This document shows positions 29,263 through 39,699 of a stretch of 64,000 nucleotides of DNA, in pieces. The translations under genes were made by a program, and so were the position numbers. The notes beneath the pieces were generated by a model, which was not told the DNA's origin, did no database searches, and was given only the letters and a program-made list of their open reading frames with translations. The stretch is from Hypomesus transpacificus (lineage: Eukaryota; Chordata; Actinopteri; Osmeriformes; Osmeridae). Numbering within the stretch: position 1 is the stretch's first letter; each line of letters opens with the position of its first letter. The DNA lies in contig NW_025813783.1 in the NCBI RefSeq assembly GCF_021917145.1, positions 32,501 through 96,500 on the forward strand. The letters are read 5' to 3'.

Positions 29263-31376
29263 AGAGAGAGAAAGAGAGAGGGGAGAGAGAGAGAGAGAGA
29301 GGGGAGAGAGAGAGAGAGAGAGAGAGAGAGGGGAGAGAGAGAAAGAGAGAGGGGAGACATCGATTGAGCTTCAGCGAGAGCCGATGTGTTTGACCCGGCG
29401 ATGGTTGCCAGCCAGCTTTTAATACATTGCAAGACCTCTCCATCGATCAGAGCAGCCCCCCCCCCCCTCCTCTGGCATCTGTTTGTTTATTTGTGTTCCC
29501 CCACCCCACCCACACTCCACCCACACACCCTCCGCCCTTTACAACCTCTGTCTCTGTTCATAAGTAAACATAAAAATCGATAGACAATTTTAAGCGCAAA
29601 AGTAAATGGAAGGAAATGAATGATGCCCGTCCGCCCGGATTGAAAACACGACAGAAGTGGGGGGGGGGGGGGGGGGGGGGGGTCGGGGAGGGTGGGGGGG
29701 GTACATTCCCTCAGAGGGAGCAAGGAGCACGCATAGAGGAGAAGGCAATGACAGATTTATGACTGGAGAGGCTGATGCCCCCCAACACCAGCTCTACCCT
29801 TCACCCCTCTTGGGGAGGGGACAGGGGCAGGGGGGAGAGGGGTCAGGGGGAGGGGGGAGAGGGGACAGGGGCAGGGGGGAGAGGGGTCAGGGGGAGGGGG
29901 GAGAGGGGTCAGGGGCAGGGGGGAGAGGGGTCAGGGGGAGGGGGGAGAGGGGTCAGGGGGAGGGCAGGGGGGAGAGGGGTCAGGGGGAGGGCAGGGGGGA
30001 GAGGGGTCAGGGGGAGGGCAGGGGGGTATCGTGTCCTTGCTGAGTGTTACCAGCAGCATTCGTCTGATTGTAGATGGAGAACAAGCTCAGCTATGCTTGA
30101 CCTTCCGTCACAGTCACTCCCTGACAGACAGTGGACACCAGTCACTGTTCCCCCCTGAGAGACAGTGGACACCAGTCACTGTTCCTCCCTGACAGACAGT
30201 GGAAACCAGTCACTGTTCCTCCCTGAGAGACAGTGGACACCAGTCACTGTTCCTCCCTGAGAGACAGTGAACACCAGTCACTGTTCCTCCCTGAGAGACT
30301 GTGGCCCGGACACCAGTCACTGTTCCTCCCTGAGAGACAGTGGACACCAGTCACTGTTCCTCCCTGAGAGACAGTGGACACCAGTCACTGTTCCTCCCTG
30401 AGAGACAGTGGCCCGGACACCAGTCACTTGGTCTGCCAGAGGATTTAATAACCCACCATTTTATTGCATAAGTGTACTCTGGCAAATTGTTTTATGGTGA
30501 GAAAATAACATTTATGTTGGTTGGTTTAATGGATTGTTTTCTCAATGCAGGGTTTTTCATTTGTTAGTGGGACAAATTATAGAGGGAGAGCAGGGAAATT
30601 CTAAACAATTTCAACTGAATTGCCTTGAACGTTCACCTAAGTGTTATATAGTATAGTGTCCTGTTTTCTGCTGGTGACTGTGTCAGACTCCCCTCCCTCC
30701 ACCCAGAATCTTCCAGAATCCTCTCCCCTTAGCACACAGCACAGACTAGTGGACAAACAGGGTACTGCCCTCCACAATTCCTCAGGAATCTTGGACTATT
30801 TCCCCACATTCAAATGTTATATTTGATGCTAAAACTCACCCTGTGATAAATAATCAGGGGGTATTTTACTGTGGTATAGTCCATAATTTGATATATAGTA
30901 TAGGAACTTGAATATAATAATGTTATTTCTCCACAGATAGTTGCCTGATTGTCTCTTGATGTGTGTCATGGTGTTGCCAGGTTCCAGAACAGTCCGTCCA
31001 GCCCCTGGGAGGAGATCCACAGACGAGTCCAGAACATTCTGCGGACGCACCAGTCACACAGGAAGCTCAGCTTTGTAAGTCTCCCTCAGTGCACGTCTCT
31101 TTGTTCTCTCCTCAGCTAACATGTAACATCTCCTCCGCCCCGCAGTTCATGTGTTGTTCGCCCCCTGTGTGTGTGTGTGTGTGTCAGGACGATGATGAGG
31201 AGGACGCACACAGCTCCACAGCTCCCCCAGGAGAGATGTCGGGGCCCCTGGATGATGGACCCTCCTGGAGGAGCCAGGGGACCCACGGCAGAGGCACCCC
31301 CCCCAGAGCCGTGTTTGAGCAGAGCCTGGGGAACATCTACCACGACATGTACCAGCAGGCCTCCAGCTCCACATGA
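21291..31376 (+). CDS. spata6: SPATA6, complete, 11 coding exons
   Basis: Protein needed for the sperm connecting piece and head-tail coupling. Exons: 21291-21338, 21756-21893, 22016-22064, 22170-22211, 22369-22493, 22911-22991, 25628-25885, 27356-27473, 28113-28476, 30981-31074, 31188-31376. All phases join, giving 501 residues (human about 488). Family landmarks are TCPGVVLP then [14 protein letters not shown] near the N-terminus, [54 protein letters not shown] and a C-terminal [19 protein letters not shown]. The start is taken at 21291 (A at -3); an in-frame upstream ATG at 21246 would add 15 residues. Intron 4 appears to be GC-AG. Donors of exons 7 and 8 lie in tandem repeats. Exon 9 carries seven 11-residue repeats. 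Confidence 0.93.
22213..22280. mobile_element. Teleost interspersed repeat fragment
   Basis: The words TTACATTTAGTCATTTATC and CCAGAGCGACTTACAGTAAG belong to a short sequence I recognise as very common across teleost genomes. I cannot assign the family with certainty. It starts within a few bases of the spata6 exon 4 donor. Confidence 0.6.
22558..22705. repeat. 50-bp repeat, three copies
   Basis: TATGTCTTGC recurs at 22571, 22621 and 22671, each followed by TTCTCCTCTTCCTCC-type sequence. It lies in spata6 intron 5 and forms part of the pyrimidine-rich intron. Confidence 0.85.
23000..25620. other. spata6 intron 6, no gene seen
   Basis: A 2.6 kb intron with repeats: a 15-bp CTCTGGCCCTGCTGC array at 23641-23812, TG runs at 24140-24156 and 24435-24505, and (CCCT)n at 24706-24753. 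I searched for an exon matching the human segment between the TTSVI and SPYTKRRM parts and found none. The phases join without one. Confidence 0.6.
25858..26046. repeat. spata6: 37/39-bp repeat duplicating the spata6 exon 7 donor, 5 copies
   Basis: The unit holds the last 28 bases of exon 7 plus its donor (CCCTTCCTG/GTAACC). Donor-like GT positions are 25886, 25923, 25960, 25999 and 26038. Only the first keeps the spata6 frame; reading past it meets an in-frame TAG after two codons (GTA ACC TAG). The fourth copy has changed to CCTAGTAACC. Confidence 0.9.
26095..26470. repeat. 33-bp minisatellite, about 11.5 copies
   Basis: The unit contains GATCCTGCAGGTAGCCCCGC with GCCTCGGAT and TCCTCTGAT variants. 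Each unit carries a CTGCAG/GTAG word that resembles both an acceptor and a donor. It lies in spata6 intron 7. The + and - open frames of about 139 codons are products of an 11-codon repeat. Confidence 0.93.
26831..26990. repeat. 38-bp repeat, four copies
   Basis: GGGTTGACTTGGCCTGGTCG recurs at 26833, 26871, 26909 and 26947, with GACAGG/GACAAG variants. Intronic in spata6. Confidence 0.9.
27466..27945. repeat. spata6: Minisatellite repeating the spata6 exon 8 donor, 14 copies
   Basis: The exon 8 donor CACAG/GTACTG (GT at 27474) recurs at 27509, 27546, 27583, 27616, 27651, 27680, 27715, 27750, 27779, 27816, 27851, 27880 and 27913, each followed by (CA)n and often ACCACCCAACA. A variant, CTACAG/GTTCCT, ends the array at 27942. 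The spata6 frame stays open through the whole array to a stop at 28013-28015. Confidence 0.9.
28209..28446 (+). repeat. spata6: Coding 33-bp repeat in spata6 exon 9 (11 residues x 7)
   Basis: Seven in-frame copies of an 11-residue unit, [11 protein letters not shown], differing mainly at one position (G or R: GGG AGA against AGG AGA). The order of that position is G R G R G G R. Rich in Pro, Ser and Gly and therefore probably disordered. It lies just before the conserved SLRER segment. Confidence 0.9.
28480..30975. other. spata6 intron 9 with purine and G-rich repeats
   Basis: Contents: (GA)n-rich block 29203-29357; a run of 24 G at 29659-29682; a G-rich minisatellite 29815-30025 made of AGGGGTCAGGGGGAGGGG-like units with many GGGG runs; and a 34-bp repeat (AGACAGTGGACACCAGTCAC) in about nine copies at 30118-30425. 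No exon is seen. Confidence 0.75.
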
Positions 31377-31751
31377 GGGAGAGAGAGATGATTGGGGGAA
31401 GTATTTACGGTGCACCTGGGGTGGATGGGAACACCCTACTGAAGGACTACTAACCAGCCTGGCCTTGTACTGAAGGACTGCTAACCAGCCTGGCCTTGTA
31501 ATGAAGGAGCCAGGAGTGACACGGTTATTTGTTTTGCTGGATGTGAATGAATGGGGGGGAAAAGGCATTCAAGAAACATAAGCATGAAGACTTAACTATT
31601 ATTGTTAATTGAATTGAATTTTTCAATTGAATGTATTAATGAAAGTTCACTAATCAGCCTTCACATTTGTATTTTTGTACCAGTGATAATATTTTCTCTC
31701 TCAATCATTAAACACAATTCTACCAGATTCTACTTTTTTTCTTTTAATTAC

Positions 31752-31757
31752 AATAAA
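31752..31757 (+). promoter_or_regulatory. spata6: Candidate spata6 polyadenylation signal
   Basis: AATAAA 376 bases after the spata6 stop, immediately before the 36-bp array begins. The 3' untranslated region would end at or just inside the array. Confidence 0.5.
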
Positions 31758-33844
31758 ATAGATATGACCATGGGGTTAGCATGTGTGTTTTGGATGAAAT
31801 GACCAAAGGGGTTTTGGATTGGGTTTTGGGGTGTTTTAGCTGAAATGACCGAAGGGGTTAGCATGGGTGTTTTATATGAAATGACCAAAGGGGTGTTTGA
31901 GGTAAATGACCAAAGGGGTTAGCATGGGTGTTTTGGATTAAATGACCGAAAGGGTTTTGGATTAAATGACCAAAGGGGTTAGCATGGGTGTTTTGGATGA
32001 AATGACCAAAGGGGTTAGCATGGGTGTTTTGGATGAAATGACCAAAGGGGTTAGCATGGGTGTTTTGGGTGAAATGACCAAAAGGATTTTGGATAAAATG
32101 ACCAAAGGGGTTAGCATGGGTATTTTGGATGAAATGACCAAAGGGGTTAGCATGGGTGTTTTGAATGAAATGACCAAAAGGGTTTTGGATAAAATGACCA
32201 AAGGGGTTAGCATGGGTGTTTTGGATGAAATGACCAAAGGGGTTAGCATGGGTGTTTTGGGTGAAATGACCAAAAGGATTTTGGATAAAATGACCAAAGG
32301 GGTTAGCATGGGTATTTTGGATGAAATGACCAAAGGGGTTAGCATGGGTGTTTTGAATGAAATGACCAAAAGGGTTTTGGATAAAATGACCAAAGGGGTT
32401 AGCATGGGTGTTTTGGATGAAATGACCAAAGGGGTTAGCATGGGTGTTTTGGGTGAAATGACCAAAAGGGTTTTGGATTAAATGACCAAAGGGGTTTGGA
32501 TGAAATGACCAAAGGGGTTAGCATGGGTGTTTTGGATGAAATGACCAAAGGGGTTAGCATGGGTGTTTTGGGTGAAATGACCAAAGGGGTTAGCATGGGT
32601 GTTTTGGATTAAATGACCCAAGGGGTTAGCATGGGTGTTTTGGGTGAAATTACCAAAAGGGTTTTGGATTAAATGACCAAAGGGGTTTGGATGAAATGAC
32701 CAAAGGGGTTTGGATGAAATGACCAAAGGGGTTAGCATGGGTGTTTTGGATGAAATGACCAAAGGGGTTAGCATGGGTGTTTTGGGTGAAATGACCAAAA
32801 GGATTTTGGATAAAATGACCAAAGGGGTTAGCATGGGTATTTTGGATGAAATGACCAAAGGGGTTAGCATGGGTGTTTTTATATGAAATGACCAAAGGGG
32901 TTAGCATGGGTGTTTTGAATGAAATGACCAAAAGGGTTTTGGATAAAATGACCAAAATGGTTAGCATGGGTGTTTCGGATTAAATGACCCAAGGGGTTAG
33001 CATGGGTGTTTTGGGTGAAATGACCAAAAGGGTTTTGGATTAAATGACCAAAGGGGTTTGGATGAAATGACCAAAGGGGTTAGCATGTGTGTTTTGGATG
33101 AAATGACCAAAGGGGTTAGCATGGGTGTTTTATATGAAATGACCAAAGGGGTGTTTGAGGTAAATGACCAAAGGGGTTAGCATGGGTGTTTTGGATGAAA
33201 TGACCAAAGGGGTTAGCATGGGTGTTTTGGATGAAATTACCAAAGGGGTTAGCATGGGTGTTTTGGATTAAATGACCGAAAGGGTTTAGGATAAAATGAC
33301 CAAAGGGGTTAGCATGGGTGTTTTTATATGAAATGACCAAAGGGGTTAGCATGGGTGTTTTGGATGAAATGACCAAAGGGGTTAGCATGGGTGTTTTGGG
33401 TGAAATGACCAAAGAGGTTAGCATGGGTGTTTTGGATGAAATGACCAAAGGGGTTAGCATGGGTGTTTTGGATAAAATGACCAAAGGGGTTAGCATGGGT
33501 ATTTTGGATGAAATGACCAAAGGGGTTAGCATGGGTGTTTTTATATGAAATGACCAGAAGGGTTTTGGATAAAATGACCAAAATGGTTAGCATGGGTGTT
33601 TCGGATTAAATGACCCAAGGGGTTAGCATGGGTGTTTTTATATGAAATGACCAAAGGGGTTAGCATGGGTGTTTTGGGTGAAATGACCAAAAGGGTTTTG
33701 GATTAAATGACCAAAGGGGTTTGGATGAAATGACCAAAGGGGTTAGCATGGGTGTTTTGGATGAAATGACCAAAGGGGTTAGCATGGGTGTTTTGGGTGA
33801 AATGACCCAAGGGGTTAGCATGGGTGTTTTTATATAAAATTACC

Positions 33845-36405
33845 AAAGGGGTTAGCATGGGTGTTTTGGATTAAATGACCGAAAGGGTTAGCATGGGTGT
33901 TTCGGATTAAATGACCCAAGGGGTTAGCATGGGTGTTTCGGATTAAATGACCCAAGGGGTTAGCATGGGTGTTTTGGGTGAAATGACCAAAAGGGTTTTG
34001 GATTAAATGACCAAAGGGGTTTGGATGAAATGACCAAAGGGGTTAGCATGGGTGTTTTGGATGAAATGACTAAAGGGGTTAGCATGGGTGTTTTGGGTGA
34101 AATGACCAAAGGGGTTAGCATGGGTGTTTTGGATGAAATGACCAAAGGGGTTAGCCGGGGGGTGTTTTGGGTGAAATGACCAAAAGGATTTTGGATAAAA
34201 TGACCAAAGGGGTTAGCATGGGTGTTTTGAATGAAATGACCCAAGGGGTTAGCATGGGTGTTTTGAATGAAATGACCCAAGGGGTTAGCATGGGTGTTTT
34301 GATATAAAATTACCAAAGGGGTTAGCATGGGTGTTTTGGGTGAAATGACCAAAAGGGTTTTGGATTAAATGACCAAAGGGGTTAGCATGGGGGTTTCGGA
34401 TTAAATGACCCAAGGGGTTAGCATGGGTGTTTTTATATGAAATGACCAAAGGGGTTAGCATGGGTGTTTTGGGTGAAATGACCAAAAGGGTTTTGGATTA
34501 AATGACCAAAGGGGTTTGGATGAAATGACCAAAGGGGTTAGCATGTGTGTTTTGGATTAAACGACCAAAGGGGTTAGCATGGGTGTTTTATATGAAATGA
34601 CCAAAGGGGTGTTTGAGGTAAATGACCAAAGGGGTTAGCATGGGTGTTTTGGATTAAATGACCGAAAGGGTTTAGGATAAAATGATCAAAGGGGTTAGCA
34701 TGGGTGTTTCGGATGAAATGACCAAAGGGGTTAGCATGGGTGTTTTTATATGAAATGACCAAAGGGGTTAGCATGGGTGTTTTGGATGAAATGACCAAAG
34801 GGGTTAGCATGGGTGTTTTTATATGAAATGACCCAAGGGGTTAGCATGGGTGTTTCGGATGAAATGACCCAAGGGGTTAGCATGGGTGTTTTGAATGAAA
34901 TGACCCAAGGGGTTAGCATGGGTGTTTTGATATAAAATTACCAAAGGGGTTAGCATGGGTGTTTTGGGTGAAATGACCAAAAGGGTTTTGGATTAAATGA
35001 CCAAAGGGGTTAGCATGGGTGTTTCGGATTAAATGACCCAAGGGGTTAGCATGGGTGTTTTTATATGAAATGACCAAAGGGGTTAGCATGGGTGTTTTGG
35101 GTGAAATGACCAAAAGGGTTTTGGATTAAATGACCAAAGGGGTTTGGATGAAATGACCAAAGGGGTTAGCATGTGTGTTTTGGATGAAATGACCAAAGGG
35201 GTTAGCATGGGTGTTTTATATGAAATGACCAAAGGGGTGTTTGAGGTAAATGACCAAAGGGGTTAGCATGGGTGTTTTGGATTAAATGACCGAAAGGGTT
35301 TAGGATAAAATGACCAAAGGGGTTAGCATGGGTGTTTCGGATGAAATGACCAAAGGGGTTAGCATGGGTGTTTTTATATGAAATGACCAAAGGGGTTAGC
35401 ATGGGTGTTTTGGATGAAATGACCAAAGGGGTTAGCATGGGTGTTTTTATATGAAATGACCAAAGGGGTTAGCATGGGTGTTTTGGATTAAATGACCAAA
35501 GGGGTTAGCATGGGTGTTTTGGATTAAATTACCAAAGGGCTTTGGGGGTATATGACCAAAGGGGTTAGATGGGTGTTTTGGATGAAATGACCAAAGAGGT
35601 TAGCATGGGTGTTTTGGATTAAATTACCAAAGGGCTTTGGGGGTAAATGACCAAAGGGGTTAGATGGGTGTTTTGGATGAAATGACCAAAGGGGTTAGCA
35701 TGGGTGTTTTGGATGAAATGACCAAAGGGGTTAGCATGGGTGTTTTGGATGAAATGACCAAAAGGGGTTATGTTACGTACGCCTCCCGAAAGAGGGAACG
35801 CAACGCCCCACTGCGCAGAGGAACCGGTGGAGGATGCGGGCAGGTAGCTCCAATAAAAGTGTTTGCCACAACCAAGAATGCCGCGCACAGGTTTTAATAA
35901 GTACACATGTGCATGTACATAAACTCACAAACAATAGGGATGGAGGACGACAGGCAAAGGGTTAGGAGTAGGGCAGTGCAAGCGGCCAAATCAAAGAAAT
36001 AAACAGAGTCCCTGAGCTTCCCTACCCCTCCAGTCCTCACAATATCACATTACACTTAGTATCTCACAGTATCACGTTACACTTAGTATCACACAGTATC
36101 ACATTACACGAAGTATCTCACAGTATCACAGTACACCTAGTATCTTACAGTATCACAGTACACAAAGTATCTCACAGTATCACAGTACACAAAGTATCTC
36201 ACAGTCTCACATTCGCTTCTCTATACCCCTACAACCAAAGGGGTTAGCATGGGTGTTTCGGATAAAATGACCAAAGGGGTTAGCATGGGTGTTTTTTTAT
36301 GAAATTACCAAAGGGGTTAGCATGGGTGTTTTGGATTAAATGACCGAAAGGGTTTAGGATAAAATGACCAAAGGGGTTAGCATGGGTGTTTCGGATGAAA
36401 TGACC
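33845..36405. repeat. Tandem segment copy A inside the 36-bp array
   Basis: This block is repeated immediately downstream (36406-38950). Matching positions are 2561 bases apart at the left and 2523 bases apart from about 34285 onward. The difference is one extra 36-bp unit plus two bases in copy A (near 34153-34270). Boundaries are approximate because the flanks are themselves repeats. Confidence 0.85.
35771..36233. mobile_element. LTR-like insert in the array, copy A
   Basis: A 463-bp non-satellite segment bounded by TGTTACGTACG and CCCCTACA, so it has TG...CA ends like a solo LTR. AATAAA lies at 35852. The right third is a small internal repeat of CACAGTATCACATTACAC-type words. No clean target-site duplication is visible: the left flank is GGTTA and the right flank is ACCAA. 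It has no coding capacity. The identity as an LTR is inference. Confidence 0.45.
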
Positions 36406-38950
36406 AAAGGGGTTAGCATGGGTGTTTTGGATTAAATGACCGAAAGGGTTAGCATGGGTGTTTCGGATTAAATGACCCAAGGGGTTAGCATGGGTGTTTC
36501 GGATTAAATGACCCAAGGGGTTAGCATGGGTGTTTTGGGTGAAATGACCAAAAGGGTTTTGGATTAAATGACCAAAGGGGTTTGGATGAAATGACCAAAG
36601 GGGTTAGCATGGGTGTTTTGGATGAAATGACCAAAGGGGTTAGCATGGGTGTTTTGGGTGAAATGACCAAAGGGGTTAGCATGGGTGTTTTGGATGAAAT
36701 GACCAAAGGGGTTAGCATGGGTGTTTTGGGTGAAATGACCAAAAGGATTTTGGATAAAATGACCAAAGGGGTTAGCATGGGTGTTTTGAATGAAATGACC
36801 CAAGGGGTTAGCATGGGTGTTTTGATATAAAATTACCAAAGGGGTTAGCATGGGTGTTTTGGGTGAAATGACCAAAAGGGTTTTGGATTAAATGACCAAA
36901 GGGGTTAGCATGGGGGTTTCGGATTAAATGACCCAAGGGGTTAGCATGGGTGTTTTTATATGAAATGACCAAAGGGGTTAGCATGGGTGTTTTGGGTGAA
37001 ATGACCAAAAGGGTTTTGGATTAAATGACCAAAGGGGTTTGGATGAAATGACCAAAGGGGTTAGCATGTGTGTTTTGGATTAAACGACCAAAGGGGTTAG
37101 CATGGGTGTTTTATATGAAATGACCAAAGGGGTGTTTGAGGTAAATGACCAAAGGGGTTAGCATGGGTGTTTTGGATTAAATGACCGAAAGGGTTTAGGA
37201 TAAAATGACCAAAGGGGTTAGCATGGGTGTTTCGGATGAAATGACCAAAGGGGTTAGCATGGGTGTTTTTATATGAAATGACCAAAGGGGTTAGCATGGG
37301 TGTTTTGGATGAAATGACCAAAGGGGTTAGCATGGGTGTTTTTATATGAAATGACCAAAGGGGTTAGCATGGGTGTTTCGGATGAAATGACCCAAGGGGT
37401 TAGCATGGGTGTTTTGAATGAAATGACCCAAGGGGTTAGCATGGGTGTTTTGATATAAAATTACCAAAGGGGTTAGCATGGGTGTTTTGGGTGAAATGAC
37501 CAAAAGGGTTTTGGATTAAATGACCAAAGGGGTTAGCATGGGTGTTTCGGATTAAATGACCCAAGGGGTTAGCATGGGTGTTTTTATATGAAATGACCAA
37601 AGGGGTTAGCATGGGTGTTTTGGGTGAAATGACCAAAAGGGTTTTGGATTAAATGACCAAAGGGGTTTGGATGAAATGACCAAAGGGGTTAGCATGTGTG
37701 TTTTGGATGAAATGACCAAAGGGGTTAGCATGGGTGTTTTATATGAAATGACCAAAGGGGTGTTTGAGGTAAATGACCAAAGGGGTTAGCATGGGTGTTT
37801 TGGATTAAATGACCGAAAGGGTTTAGGATAAAATGACCAAAGGGGTTAGCATGGGTGTTTCGGATGAAATGACCAAAGGGGTTAGCATGGGTGTTTTTAT
37901 ATGAAATGACCAAAGGGGTTAGCATGGGTGTTTTGGATGAAATGACCAAAGGGGTTAGCATGGGTGTTTTTATATGAAATGACCAAAGGGGTTAGCATGG
38001 GTGTTTTGGATTAAATGACCAAAGGGGTTAGCATGGGTGTTTTGGATTAAATTACCAAAGGGCTTTGGGGGTATATGACCAAAGGGGTTAGATGGGTGTT
38101 TTGGATGAAATGACCAAAGAGGTTAGCATGGGTGTTTTGGATTAAATTACCAAAGGGCTTTGGGGGTAAATGACCAAAGGGGTTAGATGGGTGTTTTGGA
38201 TGAAATGACCAAAGGGGTTAGCATGGGTGTTTTGGATGAAATGACCAAAGGGGTTAGCATGGGTGTTTTGGATGAAATGACCAAAAGGGGTTATGTTACG
38301 TACGCCTCCCGAAAGAGGGAACGCAACGCCCCACTGCGCAGAGGAACCGGTGGAGGATGCGGGCAGGTAGCTCCAATAAAAGTGTTTGCCACAACCAAGA
38401 ATGCCGCGCACAGGTTTTAATAAGTACACATGTGCATGTACATAAACTCACAAACAATAGGGATGGAGGACGACAGGCAAAGGGTTAGGAGTAGGGCAGT
38501 GCAAGCGGCCAAATCAAAGAAATAAACAGAGTCCCTGAGCTTCCCTACCCCTCCAGTCCTCACAATATCACATTAAACTTAGTATCTCACAGTATCACGT
38601 TACACTTAGTATCACACAGTATCACATTACACGAAGTATCTCACAGTATCACAGTACACCTAGTATCTTACAGTATCACAGTACACAAAGTATCTCACAG
38701 TATCACAGTACACAAAGTATCTCACAGTCTCACATTCGCTTCTCTATACCCCTACAACCAAAGGGGTTAGCATGGGTGTTTCGGATAAAATGACCAAAGG
38801 GGTTAGCATGGGTGTTTTTTTATGAAATTACCAAAGGGGTTAGCATGGGTGTTTTGGATTAAATGACCGAAAGGGTTTAGGATAAAATGACCAAAGGGGT
38901 TAGCATGGGTGTTTCGGATGAAATGACCAAAGGGGTTAGCATGGGTGTTT
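36406..38950. repeat. Tandem segment copy B inside the 36-bp array
   Basis: Near-identical copy of 33845-36405, including the LTR-like insert. Differences I could see are few: C/T at 34684 against 37207, C/A near 34844 against 37367, and C/A near 36054 against 38577. This points to a recent duplication. Confidence 0.85.
38294..38756. mobile_element. LTR-like insert in the array, copy B
   Basis: Copy of the 35771-36233 insert at an offset of exactly 2523 bases, differing at one base that I noticed. It arose by duplication of the surrounding segment rather than by a second insertion, because the flanks match too. Confidence 0.45.
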
Positions 38951-39242
38951 CGGATTAAATGACCCAAGGGGTTAGCATGGGTGTTTTTATATGAAATGAC
39001 CAAAGGGGTTAGCATGGGTGTTTTGAATGAAATGACCAAAAGGGTTTTGGATTAAATAACCAAAGGGGTTTGGGGGTAAATGACCAAAGGGGTTAGCATG
39101 GGTGTTTTGGATGAAATGACCAAAAGGGTTAGCATGGGTGTTTTGGATGAAATGACCAAAGGGGTCAGCATGTGTGTTTTGGGGGAAATGTGTTTCGGTG
39201 CATGGGGATAACCAGTGAGGCTACATGCTGGTTAAACAGATG

Positions 39243-39248
39243 TTTATT
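39243..39248 (-). promoter_or_regulatory. dnttip2: Candidate dnttip2 polyadenylation signal
   Basis: TTTATT on the + strand (AATAAA on the -) about 450 bases after the dnttip2 stop and about 60 bases before the array. A second AATAAA at 39674-39679 is only 21 bases after the stop and seems too close to be the main signal. Confidence 0.4.
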
Positions 39249-39699
39249 GGACAGATGCAAGTATAAATGGACAACATGTTCTTTATAAAATAAGCTTCAC
39301 ATAACCGAAACCAGTTACTTGTATTGGTCATAACATTTTCTAAAATGTGGTCTACATCACCATACCATCACTTTAAAACAGCAGTACATTTGTCTTAGTA
39401 TATCATTTTATTTCATAGCAGTCATATTTGCATTTCCATTTTCACAATTGATATAGATATATAAAAATAATTTGTTTATGTACACCTGAAAATAATTTAA
39501 ACATCACAGGGTTTCTCCTGTGTGTGTGTGTGTTAGTGACACATGTTGTAAACTCATAAACAGTGTTTCCAGTAACAATCCTTTGTAGTGTCATCTGCCC
39601 AAATAAAAGGTGCAGTGTCTTGTATGTATAAAAAAAAGTACAAAAAGTACAAACTCTGGATAATATCTTAATCTTTATTACACCACACTGTTTATAGAG

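Larger units (their letters stand above)
31761..39185. repeat. 7.4-kb minisatellite, 36-bp unit
   Basis: About 200 units of GACCAAAGGGGTTAGCATGG plus GTGTTTTGGATGAAAT, with frequent shorter variants lacking the TTAGCATGG part and variants ending TTATATGAAAT, CGGATTAAAT or GGGTGAAAT. It fills the gap between the convergent 3' ends of spata6 and dnttip2. The unit is 12 codons without a stop, so long frames such as 31966-32481 (+) appear by chance. There are no unique spacers, so it is not CRISPR-like. Confidence 0.96.

Noticed and set aside
31962..32481. Paired + and - frames of about 170 codons in the 36-bp array
   Set aside because: Unit length divisible by 3 and free of stops; no start context or domain. 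Also not a CRISPR array, because repeats are contiguous with no unique spacers and the genome is a vertebrate.
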